Below, in pieces: positions 33,946 through 41,847 of a stretch of DNA of 64,000 bases. The stretch lies in contig JANNPZ010000038.1 in assembly GCA_031400505.1 (NCBI GenBank), positions 62,001 to 126,000 of the forward strand, in the 5' to 3' direction. The position numbers and the translations under genes were made by a program. Under the pieces are notes generated by a model. That model was not told the DNA's origin, ran no database searches, and was given only the letters and a program-made list of their open reading frames with translations. The DNA comes from JAIYDJ01 sp031400505. Its GTDB lineage: Bacteria; Pseudomonadota; Alphaproteobacteria; Rhodobacterales; Rhodobacteraceae. Numbering within the stretch: position 1 is the first letter of the stretch; each line of letters starts with the position of its first letter.

Positions 33946-35133
33946 ATGGCCTGGAAGACTTTGGACGATGTGGCATTGGCGGGAAAGGTCGTGCTGACCC
34001 GCGTGGATATCAACGTGCCGATGGAGGGGGCCCGCGTCACCGACGCCACCCGGATCGAGAAAATCGCACCCACCGTCGAGGATATCATCGCGCGCGGCGG
34101 GCGCGTGGTGTTGCTTGCGCATTTCGACCGGCCAAAGGGTAAAGTGGTCCCATCGATGAGCCTGAGCCATGTCGTCGGCACGCTGGAGGCGAGCCTGGGC
34201 CGCCGTGTTGTGTTCGCGGCCGATTGCGTCGGGTCTGTTGCCGAGGCGGCGATTGCAGCGGCGGCGGCGCACGATGTTGTTCTGTTGGAAAACACCCGGT
34301 TTCATCCCGGCGAAGAAGCAAATGATCCGGGCCTTGCCGCACAAATGGCGGCATTGGGCGATGTGTTTGTCAACGATGCCTTTTCCGCAGCGCACCGTGC
34401 GCATGCGTCCACCACTGGCCTTGCACATTTGCTGCCAGCTGCAGCGGGTCGCCTGATGGAGGCCGAGTTGCGCGCGCTGGAGGCGTCGTTGGGCACTCCG
34501 CAGCGCCCGGTTGTGGCGGTGGTGGGCGGGGCCAAGGTTTCGACCAAGCTCGAATTGTTGGGCAATCTGGTCACAAAAGTGGATCACCTGGTGATCGGCG
34601 GCGGGATGGCGAATACGTTCCTCGTGGCGCAAGGGATCGAAGTTGGCCGATCTCTGGCCGAACGTGACATGGCACCAGTGGCGCTGGACATACTTGCCAA
34701 GGCCGCGGCGGCGGGCTGCAGTCTTCATCTGCCTGTGGATATCGTCATCGCGCGCGAGTTCAAGGCGGGGGCTGCGTCCGAGGTTCTGCCATTGGCAGAG
34801 TGTCCGGAGGACGCGATGATTCTGGACGCGGGGCCTGCAACGGTGGCGGCGCTGACGGCTGTGTTCGAAAAGTGCCGCACGCTGATCTGGAACGGGCCGC
34901 TGGGGGCGTTCGAAATCGCGCCTTTCGATGCGGCGACCAATGCCGCGGCGCAGGCTGCGGCGCGGCTGACGGCAGAAGGCAAGCTGATATCGGTAGCTGG
35001 GGGCGGTGATACGGTTTCTGCATTGAACCAGGCCGGCGCGGCGGATGCCTTCACGTTCATTTCAACGGCCGGCGGCGCGTTTCTGGAGTGGATGGAGGGC
35101 AAGGAGTTGCCCGGAGTGGCGGCGCTGCTATGA
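33946..35133 (+). CDS. pgk: Phosphoglycerate kinase
   Basis: Transfers phosphate from 1,3-bisphosphoglycerate to ADP. 395 residues: GKVVLTRVDINVPME (substrate-binding Arg), VVLLAHFDRPKGK, the NDAFSAAHRAHAS loop, the hinge VAVVGGAKVSTKL and the nucleotide-site block VAGGGDTVSALNQ. Two adjacent ATGs follow AAGGAGG; the second, five bases after it, matches the family's usual start (MAWKTLDD). A hydrolase gene follows 36 bases later on the same strand. Confidence 0.97.
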   Translation: MAWKTLDDVALAGKVVLTRVDINVPMEGARVTDATRIEKIAPTVEDIIARGGRVVLLAHFDRPKGKVVPSMSLSHVVGTLEASLGRRVVFAADCVGSVAEAAIAAAAAHDVVLLENTRFHPGEEANDPGLAAQMAALGDVFVNDAFSAAHRAHASTTGLAHLLPAAAGRLMEAELRALEASLGTPQRPVVAVVGGAKVSTKLELLGNLVTKVDHLVIGGGMANTFLVAQGIEVGRSLAERDMAPVALDILAKAAAAGCSLHLPVDIVIAREFKAGAASEVLPLAECPEDAMILDAGPATVAALTAVFEKCRTLIWNGPLGAFEIAPFDAATNAAAQAAARLTAEGKLISVAGGGDTVSALNQAGAADAFTFISTAGGAFLEWMEGKELPGVAALL

Positions 35134-35169
35134 TGTGTGCTGTCGTAGAGTGATCTCGTCGAGGCCCGG

Positions 35170-36345
35170 ATGCCGCACCGCAACCCTACAAACCGCATCG
35201 ACCGGATACGCCCGGATGCGCCCGAACTGGCGGCATGGGGCCTGTATCCGGTCGGGGTGCGGCAGATCGAGTTGGTCAATCGCGACCAGATCGACATCCT
35301 GCGGGTCACAGACACCGCCCTGCCCCGGTATGATCGCGCGTTGACCGTCGAGGTCTGGTACCCTGCGGCAGCGGGCACAGCGCCGGGCACGCGGTATGAC
35401 ACGATTCTGCGCGATGGGGTCTTGCCGATTGTGCTGCATGGGACTGCGTGCCGGGATGCTGCGATGGCGGACGGGGCATTCCCGCTGGTTCTGATAAGCC
35501 ATGGCTATCCGGGTAACCGGTTCCTGATGAGTCATCTTGGTGAAAACCTGGCATCCAAAGGTTATGTCGTGGCAGCCGTGGACCATCGTGACAGCGGCTA
35601 TGCCGACAAGGCGCTTTTCGGGTCCACAATGATCAACCGGCCTTTGGATCAGGCCTTTGTGATCGCATGCCTGCGGGCGACTGCGCCTTGGGCCACGATG
35701 CTGACGGACCGGGCGGCCATCGTCGGCTATTCCATGGGGGGGTACGGCGCGTTGGTATCGGGCGGTGCCGGGGTCAGCGCCCAAGCGGTTGAACATGAAG
35801 ACACCTCTCCGATGGGACTGCTGGCTTGCTATCAGGCGGGGAACGCGGCACATGAGGCCTTAGTGGACCCTCAAGTCGCGGCGATTGTGGCCTTTGGGCC
35901 GTGGGGGCGGCAGCGCGGCGTCTGGGACGCAGCGGGAATGGCCGGCCTGCGTAAACCGACGTTGATCTTTGCTGGGTCGGTCGATCACACATCCGGCTAC
36001 GAGGACGGCATGCGACGTGTGTTCGACGAGACGGTGGGGTGTGACCGTTGGCTTTTGACGTATGACAACGCCGGGCACAACGCGGGCGCACCAATTCCGC
36101 CGCCTGAAGAAAGCTGGGCAGCATCGCCGCATCTTGATTTCGTGCCGTTTGCGCATTACGGCGACGCGGTTTGGGACAATGTGCGGATGAACAATATCGC
36201 CCAGCACTACCTTACGGCCTTTCTGGGATTGCATTTGCAAGGTCTGGATTTCGGGCGGTACCTCGACCCTGATGCGAACTGGCCGGGATTTCCCGAAGGT
36301 GGCGCGCTCGGGCTGAGGCTAGAGCGCAAACTGCCGGGGCAATAG
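35170..36345 (+). CDS. Alpha/beta-hydrolase family protein (dienelactone-hydrolase/PAF-acetylhydrolase-like)
   Basis: 391 residues. The fold is indicated by VLISHGYPGNRF (oxyanion region), the nucleophile elbow VGYSMGGYGAL (Ser near 193), an acidic residue in the VDHTSGYEDGM region and His in NAGHNAG. No signal peptide is evident. The family covers esterases and lipases; the substrate is not identifiable. It starts shortly after pgk and may share its transcript. Confidence 0.85.
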   Translation: MPHRNPTNRIDRIRPDAPELAAWGLYPVGVRQIELVNRDQIDILRVTDTALPRYDRALTVEVWYPAAAGTAPGTRYDTILRDGVLPIVLHGTACRDAAMADGAFPLVLISHGYPGNRFLMSHLGENLASKGYVVAAVDHRDSGYADKALFGSTMINRPLDQAFVIACLRATAPWATMLTDRAAIVGYSMGGYGALVSGGAGVSAQAVEHEDTSPMGLLACYQAGNAAHEALVDPQVAAIVAFGPWGRQRGVWDAAGMAGLRKPTLIFAGSVDHTSGYEDGMRRVFDETVGCDRWLLTYDNAGHNAGAPIPPPEESWAASPHLDFVPFAHYGDAVWDNVRMNNIAQHYLTAFLGLHLQGLDFGRYLDPDANWPGFPEGGALGLRLERKLPGQ

Positions 36346-36485
36346 CGCAAAACGCGGCGAACCAGATCGCCAAATTCCGCCCAGCGTCCCATGTGCAGTC
36401 GGCTATGCCGATCCCGGACATATGGGGGATTCCCAAGCCGAATCAGATGTGACATTCTGCGTCACAGCTTTCGCAAGAGAAGCGA

Positions 36486-36803
36486 ATGAGGGGCAAACGC
36501 GTGGCAAACTTGACGAAACGTCCAGCGGCGGGTGGCATGCTGGCACTGGCCGGTGCGGCGGCTTTGTGCATCTATTTCGCGCTTGCAGCGGTACAGGGCG
36601 ACTTTGGCCTGTTTCGCAAGGCACAGATCCTGGCGGAAGTGGCAGCATTGCAAATCGAAGAAACCCGCCTGCAAGCCGAGTTGGCACGGGTCGCAAACCT
36701 GACACATCGGCTGTCAGACGCATTTCTTGACCTCGATCTGCTGGACCAACAGGCCCGCGACGTGCTGGGTTATGTTCGCGCCGATGAGATCGTGATCCGC
36801 TAA
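36486..36803 (+). CDS. ftsB: Septum formation initiator, FtsB/DivIC family
   Basis: 105 residues: a short basic cytoplasmic head, one transmembrane helix (about 17-37, MLALAGAAALCIYFALAAVQG), a coiled coil (about 46-75, LAEVAALQIEETRLQAELA) and the closing motif LDQQARDVLGYVRADEIVIR, typical of FtsB-like proteins. It bridges FtsL and FtsQ in the divisome. In many alphaproteobacteria this gene sits just before pdhA, as here. Confidence 0.88.
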   Translation: MRGKRVANLTKRPAAGGMLALAGAAALCIYFALAAVQGDFGLFRKAQILAEVAALQIEETRLQAELARVANLTHRLSDAFLDLDLLDQQARDVLGYVRADEIVIR

Positions 36804-36897
36804 AGGCGTGGTTTTCTGCCTGAGCCGATACGCCAATTGCTGCGGCGCAGCGAGAGATTTTCTTTGCGCAGCCATATTTCTCCGATAGTGTGGCGTT

Positions 36898-36913
36898 AGT
36901 TTAACGTTGAACT
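36898..36913. promoter_or_regulatory. Palindrome in front of the pdh operon
   Basis: AGTTTAACGTTGAACT is symmetric at 14 of 16 positions and lies 28 bases before the pdhA start. It looks like an operator. I cannot name the regulator with confidence. Confidence 0.5.
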
Positions 36914-36940
36914 ATTCGCAAATGATCGGAGGAGTCCGCT

Positions 36941-37933
36941 TTGGCCGCCAAGAAAGCCCCGGAGACGACGTCGAACGTCTCGAAAGAAGAATTGCTGAAG
37001 CATTACGCCGAAATGCTGTTGATCCGCCGGTTCGAGGAAAAGGCGGGGCAGCTTTACGGGATGGGGCTGATCGGCGGGTTTTGTCATCTTTACATCGGGC
37101 AAGAGGCGGTTGTTGTGGGCCTTGAGGCTTGCACCAAAGAGGGCGACAAGCGGATCACAAGCTACCGCGATCACGGCCACATGCTGGCCTGCGGGATGGA
37201 CCCGAACGGCGTGATGGCGGAACTGACGGGTCGGTCGGGCGGCTATTCGCGCGGCAAGGGCGGGTCGATGCACATGTTCAGTCGCGAAAAGCACTTTTAC
37301 GGTGGGCACGGGATTGTGGCGGCGCAGGTGCCGCTGGGGGCTGGGCTGGCGCTGGCCGACAAGTATCTGGGCAATGACAGCGTGACCTTCACATATTTCG
37401 GCGATGGGGCGGCGAACCAAGGCCAGGTTTATGAGACCTACAACATGGCCGAGTTGTGGGTGTTGCCGGTTGTTTTCGTCATCGAGAACAACCACTACGC
37501 GATGGGCACCTCGCAGGCGCGTTCGACCAAGTCCGAGACGCTGTTCGGGCGCGGGCTGGCCTATGGCATTCCGGGCGAACAGGTGGATGGCATGGACGTG
37601 CTGGCGGTCAAGGCCGCCGGGGCCAAGGCCGTGGCGCATTGCCGGGCGGGCAGAGGGCCGTACATCCTTGAAATGATGACCTATCGCTATCGCGGGCATT
37701 CGATGTCGGACCCGGCAAAGTACCGCACCCGGGAAGAAGTGCAGAAGATGCGCGACGAAAAGGACCCGATTGATCACGTCCGCGATCTGTTGCTGAACGC
37801 AGGCCTCGCGTCGGACGAAGATCTGAAGATCATCGACCGCGACATCAAGGCGCGCGTCAACGCAAGTGCCGAGTTCGCCAAGGACAGCCCCGAGCCCGAC
37901 CTGTCGGAGCTTTTCACCGATATCTACGTCTGA
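36941..37933 (+). CDS. pdhA: Pyruvate dehydrogenase E1 component, alpha subunit
   Basis: TPP-dependent decarboxylase subunit of the pyruvate dehydrogenase complex. 330 residues with EEKAGQLYGMGLIGGFCHLY, SYRDHGHMLACG, the GKGGSMHMF loop, the TPP motif GDGAANQGQVYETYN followed by IENNHYAMGT, and the phosphorylation-loop region YRYRGHSMSDPAKYR. The start codon is TTG with GGAGGAG seven bases upstream (residues AAKKAPET follow, as in relatives); the only nearby ATG is out of frame. First gene of pdhA-pdhB-pdhC. Confidence 0.97.
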   Translation: MAAKKAPETTSNVSKEELLKHYAEMLLIRRFEEKAGQLYGMGLIGGFCHLYIGQEAVVVGLEACTKEGDKRITSYRDHGHMLACGMDPNGVMAELTGRSGGYSRGKGGSMHMFSREKHFYGGHGIVAAQVPLGAGLALADKYLGNDSVTFTYFGDGAANQGQVYETYNMAELWVLPVVFVIENNHYAMGTSQARSTKSETLFGRGLAYGIPGEQVDGMDVLAVKAAGAKAVAHCRAGRGPYILEMMTYRYRGHSMSDPAKYRTREEVQKMRDEKDPIDHVRDLLLNAGLASDEDLKIIDRDIKARVNASAEFAKDSPEPDLSELFTDIYV

Positions 37934-37945
37934 GGGAGACAGAGC

Positions 37946-38176
37946 ATGGCCGTTGAAGTTCTGATGCCGGCGCTGTCGCCGACGATGGAAGAGGGTACGC
38001 TGGCCAAGTGGCTGGTGAAGGCGGGCGATGTGGTCAAATCGGGCCAGATCATTGCCGAGATCGAGACCGACAAGGCGACGATGGAGTTCGAGGCCGTCGA
38101 AGAGGGGATCGTCGGATCGCTTCTGGTGGCCGAGGGCACTGCCGGGGTCAAGGTGAACACTCCGATCGCGGTGATG
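37946..38176 (+). repeat. Lipoyl-domain duplication, copy in pdhB
   Basis: About 230 bases encoding the lipoyl domain are nearly the same as 39311-39541 in pdhC, with differences mostly at third codon positions. Confidence 0.85.
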
Positions 38177-39301
38177 GTGCAGGCAGGCGAGCCTGCAAGC
38201 GCCGCCACTGCCCCGGTTGCGGTCGTTGCAGCGCCGATGGCGGTTGCTGCGGTCGCTGTAGCGGCGGCACCGGTCGCGGTGGTGTCGAAAGCCTCGCCGG
38301 ATTGGCCTGTGGGCACGGCGATGAAGACGATGACCGTGCGCGAGGCGTTGCGCGAGGCGATGTCCGAAGAGATGCGGGCCGATCCGACGGTCATGCTGAT
38401 GGGCGAAGAGGTCGGCGAGTATCAGGGCGCCTACAAGATCAGCCAAGGCATGCTGGAGGAGTTCGGCGCGCGGCGCATCGTGGATACGCCGATCACAGAG
38501 ATCGGATTTACCGGGATCGCCGTAGGTGCGGCCTGGGGCGGGTTGCGCCCGATTGTCGAGTTCATGACGTTCAACTTTGCCTTGCAGGCGATTGACCATA
38601 TTCTGAATTCGGCGGCCAAGACCAATTATATGTCGGGTGGCCAGTTGGGCTGTCCCATCGTGTTCCGGGGCGCGAACGGCGCGGCTGCACGGGTCGGTGC
38701 ACAGCACAGCCAGGACTTTGCCGCCTGGTATGCGATGGTTCCGGGGTTGAAAGTGGTGATGCCTTATTCGGCGTCCGATGCCAAAGGCCTGCTGAAAACG
38801 GCGATCCGCGACGGCAACCCGGTGGTGTTTCTTGAGAATGAAATCCTTTACGGGCGCAGTTTTGAGGTGCCGGTGCTGGAGGATTTCACCATCCCCTTCG
38901 GCAAGGCCCGCGTCTGGCGCGAGGGGTCGGACGTAACAATCGTGTCCTTCGGGATCGGGATGACTTACGCGCTGGAGGCGGCAGACCAGCTTGCCAAGGA
39001 CGGAATTTCCGCCGAGGTGATCGACCTGCGCTCGCTGCGGCCCATCGACTATGACACCGTACTGGCGAGCGTGATGAAGACAAACCGCTGTGTCACGGTC
39101 GAAGAGGGCTTTCCGGTGGGGGCCATCGGCAACCATTTGTCGGCGGTGATCATGCAGCGCGCGTTCGATTACCTCGATGCGCCGGTGATCAACTGCACGG
39201 GCAAGGATGTGCCGATGCCCTATGCCGCCAACCTTGAAAAGCTGGCGCTGGTGACGACTGCCGAGGTGGTCGCCGCTGTCAAATCCGTTTGCTATCGCTA
39301 G
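37946..39301 (+). CDS. pdhB: Pyruvate dehydrogenase E1 component, beta subunit with N-terminal lipoyl domain
   Basis: 451 residues. A biotinyl/lipoyl domain occupies about 1-80 with the lipoylated Lys in IETDKATMEFE; an Ala/Val/Pro-rich swinging linker follows (about 85-120); the transketolase-like beta domain starts at MKTMTVREALREAM and has LMGEEVGEYQGAYK, NFALQAIDHILNSAAK and the C-terminal segment VEEGFPVGAIGNHL. E1-beta with its own lipoyl domain is characteristic of alphaproteobacteria. GGAG seven bases before the ATG. The lipoyl segment is nearly identical in DNA to that of pdhC. Confidence 0.97.
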   Translation: MAVEVLMPALSPTMEEGTLAKWLVKAGDVVKSGQIIAEIETDKATMEFEAVEEGIVGSLLVAEGTAGVKVNTPIAVMVQAGEPASAATAPVAVVAAPMAVAAVAVAAAPVAVVSKASPDWPVGTAMKTMTVREALREAMSEEMRADPTVMLMGEEVGEYQGAYKISQGMLEEFGARRIVDTPITEIGFTGIAVGAAWGGLRPIVEFMTFNFALQAIDHILNSAAKTNYMSGGQLGCPIVFRGANGAAARVGAQHSQDFAAWYAMVPGLKVVMPYSASDAKGLLKTAIRDGNPVVFLENEILYGRSFEVPVLEDFTIPFGKARVWREGSDVTIVSFGIGMTYALEAADQLAKDGISAEVIDLRSLRPIDYDTVLASVMKTNRCVTVEEGFPVGAIGNHLSAVIMQRAFDYLDAPVINCTGKDVPMPYAANLEKLALVTTAEVVAAVKSVCYR

Positions 39302-39310
39302 GGGGTCGTC

Positions 39311-39541
39311 ATGGCTGTTGAAATTCTGATGCCGGCGCTGTCGCCAACGATGGAAGAGGGCACGCTGGCGAAATGGCTGGTCAAGGCGGGGGATGTGGTC
39401 AAGTCGGGCCAGATCATCGCCGAGATCGAGACCGACAAGGCGACGATGGAATTCGAGGCGGTGGACGAGGGGATCGTCGGGCGGATTCTGGTGGCCGAAG
39501 GCACGGCGGGCGTGAAAGTGAACACGCCGATTGCGGTGATG
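39311..39541 (+). repeat. Lipoyl-domain duplication, copy in pdhC
   Basis: Partner of 37946-38176. Both begin at the gene start and run through the lipoyl domain. Confidence 0.85.
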
Positions 39542-40606
39542 GTGGCCGAAGGCGAGGCGGCGGATGCGGCCCCTGCCCCGGCTGTGGTCAAGGCAGCTCC
39601 GGCGGCTGCGGCCCCGGCGGCGGCCGTGGCAGCTGCCCCAGTTACCGTGGCGTCAGGCGGCGCGCGGGTGTTCGCCTCGCCTCTGGCGCGGCGGATCGCG
39701 GCGGAAAAGGGGCTTGATCTGACCAAAATTGCCGGTTCAGGCCCGCATGGCCGGATCGTCAAGGGCGATGTCGAGGGGGCAGTTGCAGCACCTGTGACGG
39801 TTGCAGCCGTTCCAGTGGCGGCGCCTGTGGCGGCCCCGGTTGCGGCGGCGGCACCGAAGCCTGCGATGGCCATCGGCATGTCGGCAGAAACGGTGATGAA
39901 GATCTACGCCGACCGCAGCTATGTGGAGGTGCCGCTGGACGGGATGCGCCGCACGATTGCCGCCCGGCTGACCGAGGCCAAGCAGACCATCCCGCATTTC
40001 TACCTGCGTCGTTCCGTTCAGTTGGACACCCTGATGGCCTTCCGCGAGACGCTGAACGCGCAAGTGGCGGCGCGGGGGGTCAAGCTGTCTGTCAACGACT
40101 TCATCATCAAGGCCTGTGCGATGGCCCTGCAGGCGGTGCCGGACTGCAACGCGGTCTGGGCAGGCGACCGGATGCTGCGGCTGAAGCCGTCGGATGTGGC
40201 GGTGGCAGTGGCCATCGACGGCGGGCTGTTCACGCCGGTCCTGCGCGATGCCGACAAGAAATCGCTGTCGGCGCTGTCGGCGGAAATGAAGGATCTGGCG
40301 GCGCGGGCGAAGTCCAAGAAGCTCGCCCCGCACGAATATCAGGGCGGAAGTTTCGCGATTTCTAACCTCGGGATGATGGGGGTCGAGAATTTCGACGCCG
40401 TGATCAACCCGCCGCATGGGTCGATCCTGGCTGTGGGCGCGGGGATCAAGCAGGCCGTGGTCAAATCGGACGGGACAGTCGGCGTGGCGACCGTGATGTC
40501 GATGACACTGTCGGTGGATCACCGGGTGATCGACGGAGCTTTGGGGGCGGCCTTCCTGAAGGCGGTCGTCGAGAACCTGGAAAACCCGGTCGGGATGCTG
40601 GCCTGA
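39311..40606 (+). CDS. pdhC: Dihydrolipoamide acetyltransferase (pyruvate dehydrogenase E2)
   Basis: 431 residues. The lipoyl domain (1-80) has its modified Lys in IETDKATMEFE; an Ala/Pro/Val linker follows; the peripheral-subunit-binding domain is ASPLARRIAAEKGLDLTKI and SGPHGRIVKGDV (about 118-155); a second Ala-rich linker leads to the catalytic domain with PHFYLRRSVQLD and the active-site block DHRVIDGALGAAFL. It forms the core of the complex. It starts nine bases after the pdhB stop. No E3 gene follows in the window; a hairpin terminator ends the operon. Confidence 0.97.
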   Translation: MAVEILMPALSPTMEEGTLAKWLVKAGDVVKSGQIIAEIETDKATMEFEAVDEGIVGRILVAEGTAGVKVNTPIAVMVAEGEAADAAPAPAVVKAAPAAAAPAAAVAAAPVTVASGGARVFASPLARRIAAEKGLDLTKIAGSGPHGRIVKGDVEGAVAAPVTVAAVPVAAPVAAPVAAAAPKPAMAIGMSAETVMKIYADRSYVEVPLDGMRRTIAARLTEAKQTIPHFYLRRSVQLDTLMAFRETLNAQVAARGVKLSVNDFIIKACAMALQAVPDCNAVWAGDRMLRLKPSDVAVAVAIDGGLFTPVLRDADKKSLSALSAEMKDLAARAKSKKLAPHEYQGGSFAISNLGMMGVENFDAVINPPHGSILAVGAGIKQAVVKSDGTVGVATVMSMTLSVDHRVIDGALGAAFLKAVVENLENPVGMLA

Positions 40607-40624
40607 TCTTCACGCAAGGCATGA

Positions 40625-40660
40625 AAAACCGCCCACAAGCCTCTGCTTGCGGGCGGTTTT
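40625..40660. terminator. Bidirectional terminator between pdhC and cysE
   Basis: Inverted repeat AAAACCGCCC-A-CAAGC / GCTTG-C-GGGCGGTTTT with a four-base loop and one mismatch, flanked by A and T runs, between two convergent genes. Confidence 0.9.
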
Positions 40661-40661
40661 C

Positions 40662-41471
40662 TTACAGTACGTTCGAGATGACCTGATCCATGTTGATCGC
40701 AGGCTGGGCACAGCCCGCCTCGCCCACCACCCGGGCCGGAACGCCCGCGACGGTGGTGCATGGCGGCACGTCATGCAGCACAACGGACCCAGCGGCGATC
40801 CGGCTGCAATAGCCGACATGGATGTTGCCCAGAACCTTGGCCCCCGCCCCGATCAGAACACCGTTGCCGATCTTGGGATGCCGGTCGCCGTCTTCCTTGC
40901 CGGTACCGCCAAGCGTCACAGAATGCAGCATCGAGACGTTGTCACCAACCACAGCCGTTTCGCCAATCACGATGGAATGGGCGTGGTCGATCATCAGCCC
41001 TTTGCCGACCCGGGCTGCAGGATGAATATCGACGCCAAACACTTCGGACACCCGCATCTGCACGAAATACGCCAAATCCCGCCGCCCTGCTTGCCACAGC
41101 CAATGGCCGACGCGGTAGGCTTGCACCGCCTGATAGCCCTTGTAGAACAACAAGGGCTGAATGTAGCGGTGGGTTGCGGGATCGCGGTCGAACACCGCCA
41201 TCAGATCGGCGCGCGCGGCTTGCCCCAGATCGGGATCGGCGGCGTAAGCCTCGTCGGCGATTTCGCGCAGGATCTGCTCGCTCATCTCGCCCGAGGCGAG
41301 TTTCAGCGAAAACCGAAAGGCCAGCGCGCCCTCCATCGACTTGTGGTGCAAGAGACCTGAGTGGATCAACCCACCTAGCAACGGCTCAACGCGCACTGCC
41401 TCGGCGGCCTCCTCGCTAACGCGCTGCCAAACCGGATCCAGTGTTGATACTCGGGATTTGATTTCTGCCAT
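40662..41471 (-). CDS. cysE: Serine O-acetyltransferase
   Basis: Acetylates L-serine as the first step of cysteine synthesis. 269 residues: an N-terminal helical SATase_N domain (WQRVSEEAAEAVRVEPLL) and a C-terminal left-handed beta-helix of hexapeptide repeats (DIHPAARVGKGLMIDHAHSI, VIGETAVVGDNV), with the catalytic His in DHAHSIVIG and the conserved HPKIGNGVLIGAGAK. The start is the ATG with GGAG eight bases upstream. cysE next to the GTA 3' end is a conserved arrangement in many Rhodobacterales. Confidence 0.96.
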   Translation of the reverse strand: MAEIKSRVSTLDPVWQRVSEEAAEAVRVEPLLGGLIHSGLLHHKSMEGALAFRFSLKLASGEMSEQILREIADEAYAADPDLGQAARADLMAVFDRDPATHRYIQPLLFYKGYQAVQAYRVGHWLWQAGRRDLAYFVQMRVSEVFGVDIHPAARVGKGLMIDHAHSIVIGETAVVGDNVSMLHSVTLGGTGKEDGDRHPKIGNGVLIGAGAKVLGNIHVGYCSRIAAGSVVLHDVPPCTTVAGVPARVVGEAGCAQPAINMDQVISNVL

Positions 41472-41556
41472 TGGCTCATCTCCTACGCACATGCCGAACA
41501 TAGTGCATAGGGTGCATTTTGAACAGACCAAGACCTAGCAAATCAGTGACCCAGGT

Positions 41557-41838
41557 TCAGGGCGCTGATTGACGCACGGCGATTGTAGCGGCAACGAGGC
41601 TCAGGCTTGCCCAAAAGTTATGGTCTTCTTGAGGGACAAGCCCGAAATCTGCCTGCACTCGCGACGCCAAGCTGCCATTGCCCCAGAGTGGATGTGGTCG
41701 CCCAAATCGGCGGGCAAAGCAGTCGGCGGCGTGGGTTTGCAACAGCAAATGATCAAGCAAAACAGGGCGATCTTCCGCAGGCCACCGCGCCAAGAATTGC
41801 GCAGCGGCCGACAGATCGGAAAGCACAAGCCTACGCAT
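41557..41838 (-). CDS. Small conserved protein at the 3' end of the GTA operon
   Basis: 93 residues, mostly helical, with no signal peptide or membrane segment and no recognised catalytic motif. It starts only nine bases past the g15 stop, in the same direction, so it is probably transcribed with the GTA. I believe Rhodobacteraceae genomes carry homologues at this position (DUF7742-type), but this is from memory. It could be a GTA accessory protein or simply a neighbour. Confidence 0.6.
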   Translation of the reverse strand: MRRLVLSDLSAAAQFLARWPAEDRPVLLDHLLLQTHAADCFARRFGRPHPLWGNGSLASRVQADFGLVPQEDHNFWASLSLVAATIAVRQSAP

Positions 41839-41847
41839 CTGAATGGT

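Noticed and set aside
36896..39136. 746-codon open frame on the minus strand across pdhA and pdhB
   Set aside because: Antisense shadow of two well-supported genes in GC-rich DNA; the translation is rich in His, Arg and Gln with no family features.
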